Below are positions 1 through 4,636 of a stretch of 6,161 bases of DNA, piece after piece (the first letter of the stretch is position 1; every line of letters begins with the position of its first letter). Source of the stretch: Sphingomonadaceae bacterium (GTDB lineage: Bacteria; Pseudomonadota; Alphaproteobacteria; Sphingomonadales; Sphingomonadaceae); contig JACMKH010000289.1 in NCBI GenBank assembly GCA_014380205.1, positions 1-6,161 on the forward strand, written 5' to 3'. Made by a program: the position numbers and the translations under genes. Under the pieces are notes generated by a model, which worked only from the letters and a program-made list of their open reading frames with translations, searched no databases and had not been told where the DNA came from.

Positions 1-100
1 CGGGGCGGGCGCTTCGGGCGAAGCGGCGCTGGACGACGAGGCATGCGTCGTCGCGGGGATCGAGGCGGCCGGGCTGCGATCGGCGCGCGCGGCGCCCTGA
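1..100 (+). CDS. C-terminal fragment of a GlcG/HbpS-like (DUF336) heme-binding family protein
   Basis: Only the last 32 codons are present, read in the frame beginning at base 2 and ending at TGA 98-100; the start lies to the left of the window. The tail contains GASGEAALDDEACVVAGIEA, which resembles the end of GlcG/HbpS (DUF336) proteins, where a Gly-Ala-Ser loop is followed by an acidic, Asp-Glu-Ala/Cys helix and a GI-A segment. Proteins of that family bind heme or occur beside glycolate and other oxidoreductase genes. The gene converges on the minus-strand oxygenase-like gene with a 19-nt gap. With so few residues the family call is a recognition-based inference; the open frame and codon usage support a real gene end more firmly than the function. 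Confidence 0.5.
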   Translation, partial: GAGASGEAALDDEACVVAGIEAAGLRSARAAP

Positions 101-119
101 TCGGCGCTTTCGCGAACCG

Positions 120-1019
120 CTATTCGAAATAGGCGACCGAGCGGCATTCGATGCTCGCGCGGACCTGGCGGTCGGGGAAGCTCGTGTCCCAGAAGGCGGT
201 GTGGGGGACGCGCCAGGCGACGCTGTGGTCCGAATCGTGGAATTTGAGCAGGATCGCCTCGTCGCGCGTCATGTTCGAGAAATACCACCAGCGGTGGTCG
301 GGATTGTAGCGGAAGATCGCCGCCGCCGGCAGATCGGCGTCGCCCATTTCGGCGAACATTGCATCGCCGGTCGGGATTTCGTCGACGACGTGGAGGACGT
401 TGGGGACGCCCTCATCGTCGCCGACGCTGCGGTGGTCGCACAGCGCGAGTGGGCAATCCTGCGGCGGCGGCGAGAAGGTGCGCCAGAAGCTCGAATAGAT
501 GAAGCGGCCGTAGCCGGGACCGCCGGGGCGGAATTTGTCGTAGACCGCGCGCGCCTGGCGATCGGCGCGCGAGGGCTCGGTGTCGATATGCGCCTCGCCG
601 GCGGGGGGCTGGACGCCGCCGTGATGGGTGTAGGGCCCTTCCTGCTTCTTCTGATAGCCGGCGATGTCGCCCGAATTGCGGATCATCCAGCCCATCGGCG
701 CGACGAAGCTCGCCCCGGTCAGCGCGCGCACATGGTCCGCGACCTCGTCCATGTAGAGCCGGTCGACCTCGTCCTTGTCGTAGAAGTCGCGGATCGCGGT
801 CGGGCGGTCGGAGAGGGTGAAGCCCTGGCGGTCGAGCGTGAAATGGTGCTTGATCGCGCGGGCGTCGCGGACCGTGACCTCGAACGGGCCGTAGCTGCCC
901 GTGTTGACCTCGACCCCCGCCGAAACGAAGCGGCGGTTGATGTCCGGCCCGGGCAACAGATAGCTGATTTCGGCGCGGACGCTCCGGACCTCTTCCTCGA
1001 GATCGGCTTCGGCGAGCAT
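120..1019 (-). CDS. CmcJ/NvfI-family oxidoreductase (putative Fe(II)-dependent oxygenase)
   Basis: This encodes a soluble protein of 299 residues with no signal peptide or membrane segment. Family hallmarks appear in order: AHIDTEP near residues 143-149 (H144 and D146 look like an HxD iron-binding pair), a SFWRTFSPPPQDCPLALCDHR block at about 178-197, HRWWYF at 242-247 followed by MTRDEAILLKFHDSD, and a C-terminal VPHTAFWDT / RASIECRSVAYF block. This pattern is typical of the CmcJ/AsaB/NvfI family. NvfI is a characterised Fe(II)/2-oxoglutarate endoperoxide-forming enzyme, while CmcJ acts in cephamycin biosynthesis; the substrate here cannot be told. I chose ATG 1017-1019 because GGAGGAG lies just upstream on the minus strand; a GTG at 1059-1061 would add 14 residues but lacks such a site. 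It is divergent from scoA and convergent with the left-edge gene. Confidence 0.82.
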   Translation of the reverse strand: MLAEADLEEEVRSVRAEISYLLPGPDINRRFVSAGVEVNTGSYGPFEVTVRDARAIKHHFTLDRQGFTLSDRPTAIRDFYDKDEVDRLYMDEVADHVRALTGASFVAPMGWMIRNSGDIAGYQKKQEGPYTHHGGVQPPAGEAHIDTEPSRADRQARAVYDKFRPGGPGYGRFIYSSFWRTFSPPPQDCPLALCDHRSVGDDEGVPNVLHVVDEIPTGDAMFAEMGDADLPAAAIFRYNPDHRWWYFSNMTRDEAILLKFHDSDHSVAWRVPHTAFWDTSFPDRQVRASIECRSVAYFE

Positions 1020-1042
1020 CGGCTTCTCCTCCGGCAGGCAGT

Positions 1043-1052
1043 ATTGGCCAAT
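1043..1052. promoter_or_regulatory. 10-bp perfect palindrome ATTGGCCAAT, possible operator
   Basis: ATTGGCCAAT is self-complementary and sits 24-33 bases upstream of the chosen start of the CmcJ-like gene. That is where an operator could act, but a 10-bp palindrome is short and may be chance. Function is inference only. Confidence 0.25.
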
Positions 1053-1129
1053 CCTATGCACCGCCCGCGCGATTCCCGCCAGCGACGAATGCCCGAATTG
1101 GCGAGGGCGACCGACGCCGCGCGGGAGCG

Positions 1130-1159
1130 TTGACCGGCTCGCCTCGCGCCGCCTATTTG
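1130..1159 (+). promoter_or_regulatory. Candidate scoA promoter (TTGACC - 18 nt - TATTTG)
   Basis: TTGACC (1130-1135) matches five of six -35 consensus bases. TATTTG (1154-1159) is a weak -10 after an 18-nt spacer. Transcription would start near 1166, leaving a leader of about 20 nt that carries the GGAG (1176-1179) ribosome-binding site of scoA. The placement fits, but the -10 element is poor. Confidence 0.35.
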
Positions 1160-1185
1160 GGACGGGGATTCCAGCGGAGCCAGCG

Positions 1186-1893
1186 ATGAAAAAAATCTAT
1201 CCCGACGCCGCGGCCGCGCTCGAGGGCCTGCTGTTCGACGGCATGACGATCTGCGCGGGGGGGTTCGGCCTGTGCGGCATCCCCGAGCGGCTGATCGACG
1301 CGATCCAGGTGGCGGGGACGAAGGACATCACGGTCGCCTCGAACAACGCGGGGATCGACGGCGAGGGGCTCGGCAAGCTGCTGCGCACGCGCCAGATCAA
1401 GAAGATGATCTCCTCCTATGTCGGCGAGAACAAGGAGTTCGAGCGGCAATATCTCGCGGGCGAGCTCGAGGTCGAGTTCTGCCCACAGGGGACGCTCGCC
1501 GAGCGCTGCCGCGCGGGCGGGGCGGGGATCCCGGGCTTCTACACCAAGACCGGCGTCGGCACGGTCGTCGCCGACGGCAAGGAGGTCAAGGAGTTCGACG
1601 GCGAGGACTATGTGCTCGAGCGCGGCATCCGCGCCGACCTCTCGATCATCAAGGGGTGGAAGGCCGACAAATCGGGCAACCTCGTCTTCCGCAAGACCGC
1701 GCGCAACTTCAACCAGCCGATGGCGACCGCGGGCAAGGTCTGCGTCGCCGAGGTCGAGGAGATCGTCGAGATCGGCGAGCTCGATCCCGACGGAATCCAC
1801 CTCCCCGGCATCTATGTGAAGCGCATGATCCTCGGTGCGCCCTACGACAAGAAGATCGAGTTCACGACGACCAGGGAGCGGGAAGCGGCGTGA
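1186..1893 (+). CDS. scoA: Succinyl-CoA:3-oxoacid CoA-transferase, subunit A
   Basis: This 235-residue protein is the alpha subunit of the two-subunit family I CoA-transferase that moves CoA from succinyl-CoA to acetoacetate or similar 3-oxoacids in the cytoplasm. The family glycine-rich motif GGFGLCGIPE occupies residues 25-34. It is followed by the typical SNNAG segment at 52-56 and the ISSYVGENKEF block at 75-85. EFCPQGTLAERCRAGGAGIP (97-116), the FDGEDYVLE stretch (137-145) and the C-terminal GIHLPGIYVKR region (203-213) are also characteristic. Length is normal for the family. ATG 1186 is preceded by GGAG at a 6-nt spacing. Its TGA overlaps the GTG start of the next gene. A 3-oxoadipate CoA-transferase (PcaI) is the nearest alternative, but the sequence reads as the Sco type and no protocatechuate genes are seen nearby. 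Confidence 0.93.
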   Translation: MKKIYPDAAAALEGLLFDGMTICAGGFGLCGIPERLIDAIQVAGTKDITVASNNAGIDGEGLGKLLRTRQIKKMISSYVGENKEFERQYLAGELEVEFCPQGTLAERCRAGGAGIPGFYTKTGVGTVVADGKEVKEFDGEDYVLERGIRADLSIIKGWKADKSGNLVFRKTARNFNQPMATAGKVCVAEVEEIVEIGELDPDGIHLPGIYVKRMILGAPYDKKIEFTTTREREAA

Positions 1894-2366
1894 ACCGTCC
1901 CAATTATTGGCTGATCGCGGGCGGCTGGCTGAGCCTTGCGGCGGCCGTGCTGCATCTCGCCGTGATCGCCGGCGGAGCGGAATGGTATCGCTTCTTCGGC
2001 GCGGGCGAGGGCATGGCGCGCGCGGCCGAACGTGGCGAGCTGACGCCTCACCTGATCACCCTCGGCATCGTCGCGATACTGGCGAGCTGGGCCGCCTATG
2101 CGTTCGCCGGCGCCGGACTGATCCGGCGCCTGCCGCTGATGCGGACGGCGCTTGTCGCGATCAGCGCGGTGTATCTGCTGCGGGGGCTGGTGATCGTGCC
2201 GATGCTCTTTCTCGCGGAACCGACCCGCTTTGGCATCTGGTCATCGCTGATCGTTCTGACTTACGGCATCGCCTATGCCGGGGGTACGTGGCGCGCATGG
2301 CCGACCCTGTCCAACCAGCAGCGTGCCAAGACACGGCTTGACAGCGGCCCAGACTTAGCTAGATGA
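1890..2366 (+). CDS. Small four-helix inner-membrane protein of unknown function
   Basis: The frame is 158 residues from GTG 1890, which overlaps the scoA stop in GTGA, so translation is probably coupled; AGGGAG (1873-1878) and GGGAAG (1880-1885) are available as ribosome-binding sites inside scoA. Four hydrophobic helices are visible at about residues 7-28, 53-76, 83-107 and 115-131. The loop after helix 1 carries EWYRFFGAGEGMARAAERGE (31-50), which looks like the conserved part, followed by H54. The last roughly 20 residues are polar and low in conserved character, and the putative toxin-antitoxin promoter lies within their coding sequence, so this tail may have been altered by that module's arrival. 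I recognise the style of protein from sphingomonad genomes but cannot assign a function. The same frame stays open far upstream, but that part is only a shadow of scoA. Confidence 0.75.
   Translation: MNRPNYWLIAGGWLSLAAAVLHLAVIAGGAEWYRFFGAGEGMARAAERGELTPHLITLGIVAILASWAAYAFAGAGLIRRLPLMRTALVAISAVYLLRGLVIVPMLFLAEPTRFGIWSSLIVLTYGIAYAGGTWRAWPTLSNQQRAKTRLDSGPDLAR
2338..2365 (+). promoter_or_regulatory. Candidate toxin-antitoxin promoter (TTGACA - 16 nt - TAGATG)
   Basis: A perfect -35 hexamer TTGACA (2338-2343) is followed after 16 nt by TAGATG (2360-2365), a partial -10 element. A start about 7 nt downstream would fall at 2372-2374, on the antitoxin ATG itself, so the transcript could be leaderless. 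This fits the absence of any purine-rich ribosome-binding site before that ATG. It overlaps the end of the membrane-protein gene. Confidence 0.45.
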
Positions 2367-2375
2367 CTTAGTCAT
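2363..2375. promoter_or_regulatory. 13-bp palindrome over the antitoxin start, likely autoregulatory operator
   Basis: ATGACT-T-AGTCAT is a perfect inverted repeat with 6-bp arms and a 1-base centre. It covers the first two bases of the antitoxin ATG and the end of the candidate -10 element. Within it, GACTTAG (2365-2371) repeats an identical GACTTAG at 2352-2358, 13 bp upstream. Phd/VapB-type antitoxins commonly repress their own promoter through such palindromes. Operator function is inferred from position and symmetry. Confidence 0.5.
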
Positions 2376-2673
2376 GACGACCGTGACGATTCACCAAGCC
2401 AAGACGCATCTCTCGCGCCTTCTCGCGGCGGTCGAGGCGGGGCAAGAGATCGTCATCGCCCGTGGCAAGAACGAGATCGCGAAGATCGTGCCTTTGAAGC
2501 CGGTCACGAAGAAGAAGCGCGAGCTCGGCTGGCTAGCGCACGAGCTGTCCTCGCCCGGCAAGGATCCGCTGGAGGATGGATTTTGGGACCCCTTGCCCGA
2601 AGAGGATCTCGCGCTGTGGGAAGGGGAGAATGAGGCAAAGTGGAAAGACTTCTCCTCGACACTCACGCGCTGA
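2374..2673 (+). CDS. Type II antitoxin, Phd/YefM (VapB-like) family
   Basis: This 99-residue protein is predicted to neutralise the PIN toxin encoded by the overlapping next gene and to repress their shared promoter. The N-terminal half has the Phd/YefM DNA-binding look: VTIHQAKTHLSRLLAAVEAG at 4-23, then EIVIARGKNEIAKIVPL at 25-41, a short strand-loop-strand segment. A Lys/Arg linker (KKKRELGW, 46-53) leads to an acidic and aromatic C-terminal tail, DGFWDPLPEEDLALWEG (68-84), of the kind that wraps around and blocks a PIN toxin. ATG 2374 follows the membrane-protein stop by 7 nt and has no Shine-Dalgarno sequence, consistent with a leaderless message. The C-terminus overlaps the toxin start by 34 nt. 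G+C looks lower in this module than in scoA and scoB, suggesting lateral acquisition. Confidence 0.88.
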   Translation: MTTVTIHQAKTHLSRLLAAVEAGQEIVIARGKNEIAKIVPLKPVTKKKRELGWLAHELSSPGKDPLEDGFWDPLPEEDLALWEGENEAKWKDFSSTLTR

Positions 2674-3029
2674 TCTGGGCGAGCTATGCCCCCGCGCGCC
2701 TCGGCCCGGCCGCGCGGCGCGCACTGGAGGATTCGGCCAATGACATTTTCGTAAGCGCGGTTTCAGCATTCGAGATCGCCAACAAATATCGTCTCGGCAA
2801 GCTCGGGGAAGCGCGGTCGCTGGCGCAGCAGTTCATTGGCTCAATCGTCGATCGCGGCTTTCGCGAGTTGCCGCTTAACGCCGCCCATGCTCAGCGAGGA
2901 GGCGCGCTGGCCATCGATCACCGTGACCCGTTTGACCGTATGCTCATTGCGCAGGCGCAAATCGAACAGCTAACCCTGGTGTCCAACGAAAAGCGCTTCG
3001 ACACTTTCGGTGTCATACGGCTCTGGTAA
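2640..3029 (+). CDS. PIN-domain toxin ribonuclease (VapC family, Sll0205-like)
   Basis: This 129-residue single-domain PIN protein is predicted to be a magnesium-dependent endoribonuclease toxin. The acidic active-site residues are visible: D7 in LLLDTHAL, E45 in [17 protein letters not shown], and D96 plus D99 in [13 protein letters not shown]. At the fourth metal-site region the sequence is VSNEKRF (114-120), with Asn-Glu where many relatives carry Asp. The end, TFGVIRLW, is typical of this subfamily. The start is GTG 2640, chosen because it places the first PIN strand at residues 3-7 and has GAGG (2632-2635) and GGGGAG (2623-2628) upstream within the antitoxin gene. The long overlap with the antitoxin implies coupled translation. 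It lies directly before scoB, whose ribosome-binding site begins inside this stop codon region. Nothing suggests inactivation. Confidence 0.9.
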   Translation: MERLLLDTHALIWASYAPARLGPAARRALEDSANDIFVSAVSAFEIANKYRLGKLGEARSLAQQFIGSIVDRGFRELPLNAAHAQRGGALAIDHRDPFDRMLIAQAQIEQLTLVSNEKRFDTFGVIRLW

Positions 3030-3042
3030 GGAAGGATCACAA

Positions 3043-3678
3043 ATGCCCTGGGACCGCAACCAGATGGCCGCGCGCGCGGCGAAGGAGCTCGAGGACGGCT
3101 ATTACGTCAACCTCGGCATCGGGATTCCGACGCTGGTCGCCAACCACATCCCCGAGGGGGTGACGGTGACGCTGCAATCGGAGAACGGGATGCTCGGGAT
3201 CGGGCCGTTTCCCTATCCCGACGAGGTCGATCCCGACCTGATCAACGCGGGCAAGCAGACGATCAGCGAGCTGCCCTCGTCGAGCTATTTCTCGAGCGCC
3301 GACAGCTTCGCGATGATCCGTGGCGGGCATATCGACCTGACCGTGCTCGGCGCGATGGAGGTCGCCGAGAACGGCGACATCGCCAACTGGATGATTCCGG
3401 GCAAGATGGTCAAGGGCATGGGCGGGGCGATGGATTTGGTCGCGGGGGTCAAGAAGATCATCGTCGTGATGGAGCATAATTCGAAGGCGGGCGATCCCAA
3501 GTTCATCCCCGAGTGCACGCTGCCGCTGACGGGCAAGAACGTGGTGGACATGATCATCACCGATCTCTGCGTCTTCCACCGCAAGGATCACGACAGCCCC
3601 TTCCGCCTCATCGAGCTCGCGCCCGATGTGAGCGCGGAGGAGGTCGCGGCGAAGACGACCGCGCGCTACGAGAGCTGA
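3043..3678 (+). CDS. scoB: Succinyl-CoA:3-oxoacid CoA-transferase, subunit B
   Basis: This 211-residue beta subunit carries the catalytic glutamate of the CoA-transferase: [14 protein letters not shown] at residues 44-57, with E47 the residue expected to form the glutamyl-CoA intermediate. Other family features are the opening [20 protein letters not shown] (8-27), [20 protein letters not shown] (84-103), [19 protein letters not shown] (113-131) and the VMEHNSK segment (141-147). Length is normal. ATG 3043 is preceded by tandem AAGGA motifs (3028-3032 and 3032-3036), the second spaced 6 nt; a GTG at 3010 would add 11 residues that read from the toxin tail and is unlikely. The first AAGGA overlaps the toxin TAA (3027-3029), so scoB translation may be linked to toxin translation. 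Its partner scoA lies about 1.15 kb upstream, separated by three genes. Confidence 0.94.
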   Translation: MPWDRNQMAARAAKELEDGYYVNLGIGIPTLVANHIPEGVTVTLQSENGMLGIGPFPYPDEVDPDLINAGKQTISELPSSSYFSSADSFAMIRGGHIDLTVLGAMEVAENGDIANWMIPGKMVKGMGGAMDLVAGVKKIIVVMEHNSKAGDPKFIPECTLPLTGKNVVDMIITDLCVFHRKDHDSPFRLIELAPDVSAEEVAAKTTARYES

Positions 3679-3700
3679 GTTTCGCGAAGGGGAGGGGCAA

Positions 3701-4423
3701 ATGGCGACTGTTGTCGGCTCGCGTCCGCGCCTCACGGGCGAGCGCAGATTCTATCTCGCCATCGCGACGCTGATTCTGGCGCTGGTCGTCATCGGCTTCG
3801 GCCCGACCTATTATTACATTCCGGTCACCGGCGGGCCCTCGCGCGTCCCCTTCACGCCGCTAATCCATCTCCACGGCCTGATCTTCTCGCTCTGGGTGCT
3901 GCTGTTCATGGCGCAGGTCGGGCTGATTTCCGCGCGGCGGACGGCGATTCACCGCCGGATGGGCGCGGTCGGGCTAGCGCTCGCGACCGCAATGATCGTT
4001 CTGGGCACATTGACGGCGCTTCACGGCGCGGTGCGCGCATCGGGGCCGCCGGTCGTTCCGCCGCTGTCGTGGCTCGCGGTACCGCTGCTCGGCGTGCCCG
4101 CATTCGGCGGATTGATCCTCGCCGCGCTCCATTTTCGCCGCGATCCGCAGACGCACAAGCGGCTGATGGTTTTCGCTATGCTCGGGATGCTCGCCGCCGC
4201 GACAGGCCGCCTGCCCTATGGTCCGCCGGTCGCCGGGATGCTCGCGCCGTTGCTGCTCATTCCGGTGGTGGCGTGGTGGGATTGGAAGAGCCGGGGCCGC
4301 CTCCACCGCGCGACGCTCTGGGGATCGGCCGTCCTCGCGGTCTCGCTGATCGGCCCGCTGCTGATCTGGGAAACCGGGCCATGGCTCGCCTTCGCGGGCT
4401 GGGCGGCGGGGCTCGCCGCCTGA
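3701..4423 (+). CDS. Polytopic inner-membrane protein, about seven helices, histidine-containing
   Basis: This 240-residue protein has hydrophobic helices at roughly 16-34, 57-77, 87-108, 122-144, 154-168, 176-193 and 205-223, and no cleavable signal peptide. Histidines sit at helix ends: HLHG (56-59, start of helix 2), HRRMG (84-88), H108 in TALHGA, H144 in AALHFRRDPQ and HKRLM (152-156). These positions are compatible with metal or heme binding, but I see no motif that settles it, and no function is assigned. The short basic loops (RRTAIHRRMG, HFRRDPQTHKR) suggest cytoplasmic segments. ATG 3701 has a strong AAGGGGAGG (3687-3695) ribosome-binding site, 22 nt after the scoB stop, so it is probably the last gene of the sco transcript. 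A hairpin begins 8 nt past its stop. Confidence 0.72.
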   Translation: MATVVGSRPRLTGERRFYLAIATLILALVVIGFGPTYYYIPVTGGPSRVPFTPLIHLHGLIFSLWVLLFMAQVGLISARRTAIHRRMGAVGLALATAMIVLGTLTALHGAVRASGPPVVPPLSWLAVPLLGVPAFGGLILAALHFRRDPQTHKRLMVFAMLGMLAAATGRLPYGPPVAGMLAPLLLIPVVAWWDWKSRGRLHRATLWGSAVLAVSLIGPLLIWETGPWLAFAGWAAGLAA

Positions 4424-4430
4424 CGCCAAT

Positions 4431-4462
4431 CGCCCCGCCCGCGCGGGAGCGCGGACGGGGCG
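4431..4462 (+). terminator. GC-rich hairpin, probable terminator of the sco cluster
   Basis: Arms 4431-4444 (CGCCCCGCCCGCGC) and 4449-4462 (GCGCGGACGGGGCG) pair over 14 positions with one mismatch around a GGGA loop. It starts 8 nt after the membrane-protein stop. There is no following T-run, so it would be an atypical intrinsic terminator or a 3'-end stabiliser, both common in GC-rich bacteria. Confidence 0.55.
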
Positions 4463-4475
4463 GCTGGGCAGGGTG

Positions 4476-4584
4476 AACGCCAATCCTTGAAGCAACGAGG
4501 ATCATTGGCGAAACATAGTTAAGAAGGCGTTAACCATGCGGCGGGCCGTCGCCGCCGGGCCATCGCGAAGCAGAGATTGGCGTT
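4476..4584. repeat. 10-bp inverted repeat AACGCCAATC / GATTGGCGTT
   Basis: AACGCCAATC at 4476-4485 and its exact complement at 4575-4584 flank 89 bases that include the CtrA-like box. ACGCCAATC also occurs at 4423-4431, and ATTGGCG at 4504-4510 could pair with 4478-4484 over a 19-nt loop. Whether these are operators, pairing arms of a transcript or remnants of a small element is not clear. Confidence 0.4.
4518..4534. promoter_or_regulatory. CtrA-like binding box GTTAA-N7-TTAAC
   Basis: GTTAA (4518-4522), seven bases, then TTAAC (4530-4534) match the full CtrA recognition sequence TTAA-N7-TTAAC on both strands, and the right half reads TTAACCAT. CtrA is the alphaproteobacterial cell-cycle and motility response regulator. 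The box stands out as AT-rich in a very GC-rich region, 103 nt upstream of the leuC start. Which gene, if any, it controls is unknown. Confidence 0.55.
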
Positions 4585-4600
4585 ACGAAGCAGCGATGGG
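4566..4600 (+). repeat. Direct repeat of 15 bp with a 20-bp period
   Basis: CGAAGCAGAGATTGG (4566-4580) and CGAAGCAGCGATGGG (4586-4600) agree at 13 of 15 positions. The 20-bp period is close to two helix turns, so both copies face the same side of the DNA, as tandem regulator sites often do. Function is inferred from geometry alone. Confidence 0.35.
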
Positions 4601-4636
4601 GTTCCGATCGCGGCGATGCGCCGCTAATCGTCGCGC

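Larger units (their letters stand above)
1020..1185. other. Divergent intergenic region between the CmcJ-like gene and scoA
   Basis: This 166-bp non-coding stretch must hold the promoters of both flanking genes. It contains a perfect 10-bp palindrome, ATTGGCCAAT (1043-1052), in the probable 5' leader of the minus-strand gene, and ATTGGC recurs at 1096-1101. A candidate plus-strand promoter is listed separately. I see no convincing minus-strand -35/-10 pair, no RNA gene and no credible small ORF. Confidence 0.5.
4424..4636. other. Intergenic region between the membrane-protein gene and leuC
   Basis: This 213-bp stretch holds a strong hairpin (4431-4462), a CtrA-like box (4518-4534), a smaller GCGGCG/CGCCGC hairpin (4538-4543 and 4550-4555) and several short repeats described separately. 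CGCCAAT occurs at 4424-4430 and 4478-4484, and its complement ATTGGCG at 4504-4510 and 4576-4582. GAAGCA occurs at 4489, 4567 and 4587. I see no credible protein-coding gene, no leucine-rich leader peptide and no recognisable RNA gene. The leuC promoter should lie here, but no good sigma-70-type hexamer pair stands out. Confidence 0.5.

Noticed and set aside
120..132. CTATT-CGA-AATAG inverted repeat at the end of the CmcJ-like gene
   Set aside because: Only a 5-bp stem within the last codons; too weak to call a bidirectional terminator.
1020..1061. Extended start of the CmcJ-like protein at GTG 1059-1061
   Set aside because: No ribosome-binding site precedes it, and the extra codons include the GGAGGAG motif that serves ATG 1017-1019.
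201..1133. A 310-codon plus-strand frame opposite the CmcJ-like gene
   Set aside because: Its composition (Val/Asp/Ala/Arg runs, no domain) is that of a shadow frame; the minus strand carries clear family motifs.
1272..1889. Upstream part of the open frame that continues into the membrane-protein gene
   Set aside because: It is an out-of-frame Arg-rich reading of scoA; only the part from GTG 1890 has transmembrane character, and ribosome-binding sites support that start.
3010..3042. Extended scoB start at GTG 3010
   Set aside because: It would add 11 residues read out of frame from the toxin C-terminus; ATG 3043 has good AAGGA sites and the usual family N-terminus.
4536..4636. Small ORF beginning ATGCGGCGG just after the CtrA-like box
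   Set aside because: It reads as Arg/Ser/Ala-rich shadow sequence, has no ribosome-binding site and runs out of frame into leuC.
4463..4636. Leucine-responsive attenuator or leader peptide before leuC
   Set aside because: No short ORF with clustered Leu codons and no antiterminator/terminator pair ending in a T-run was found.
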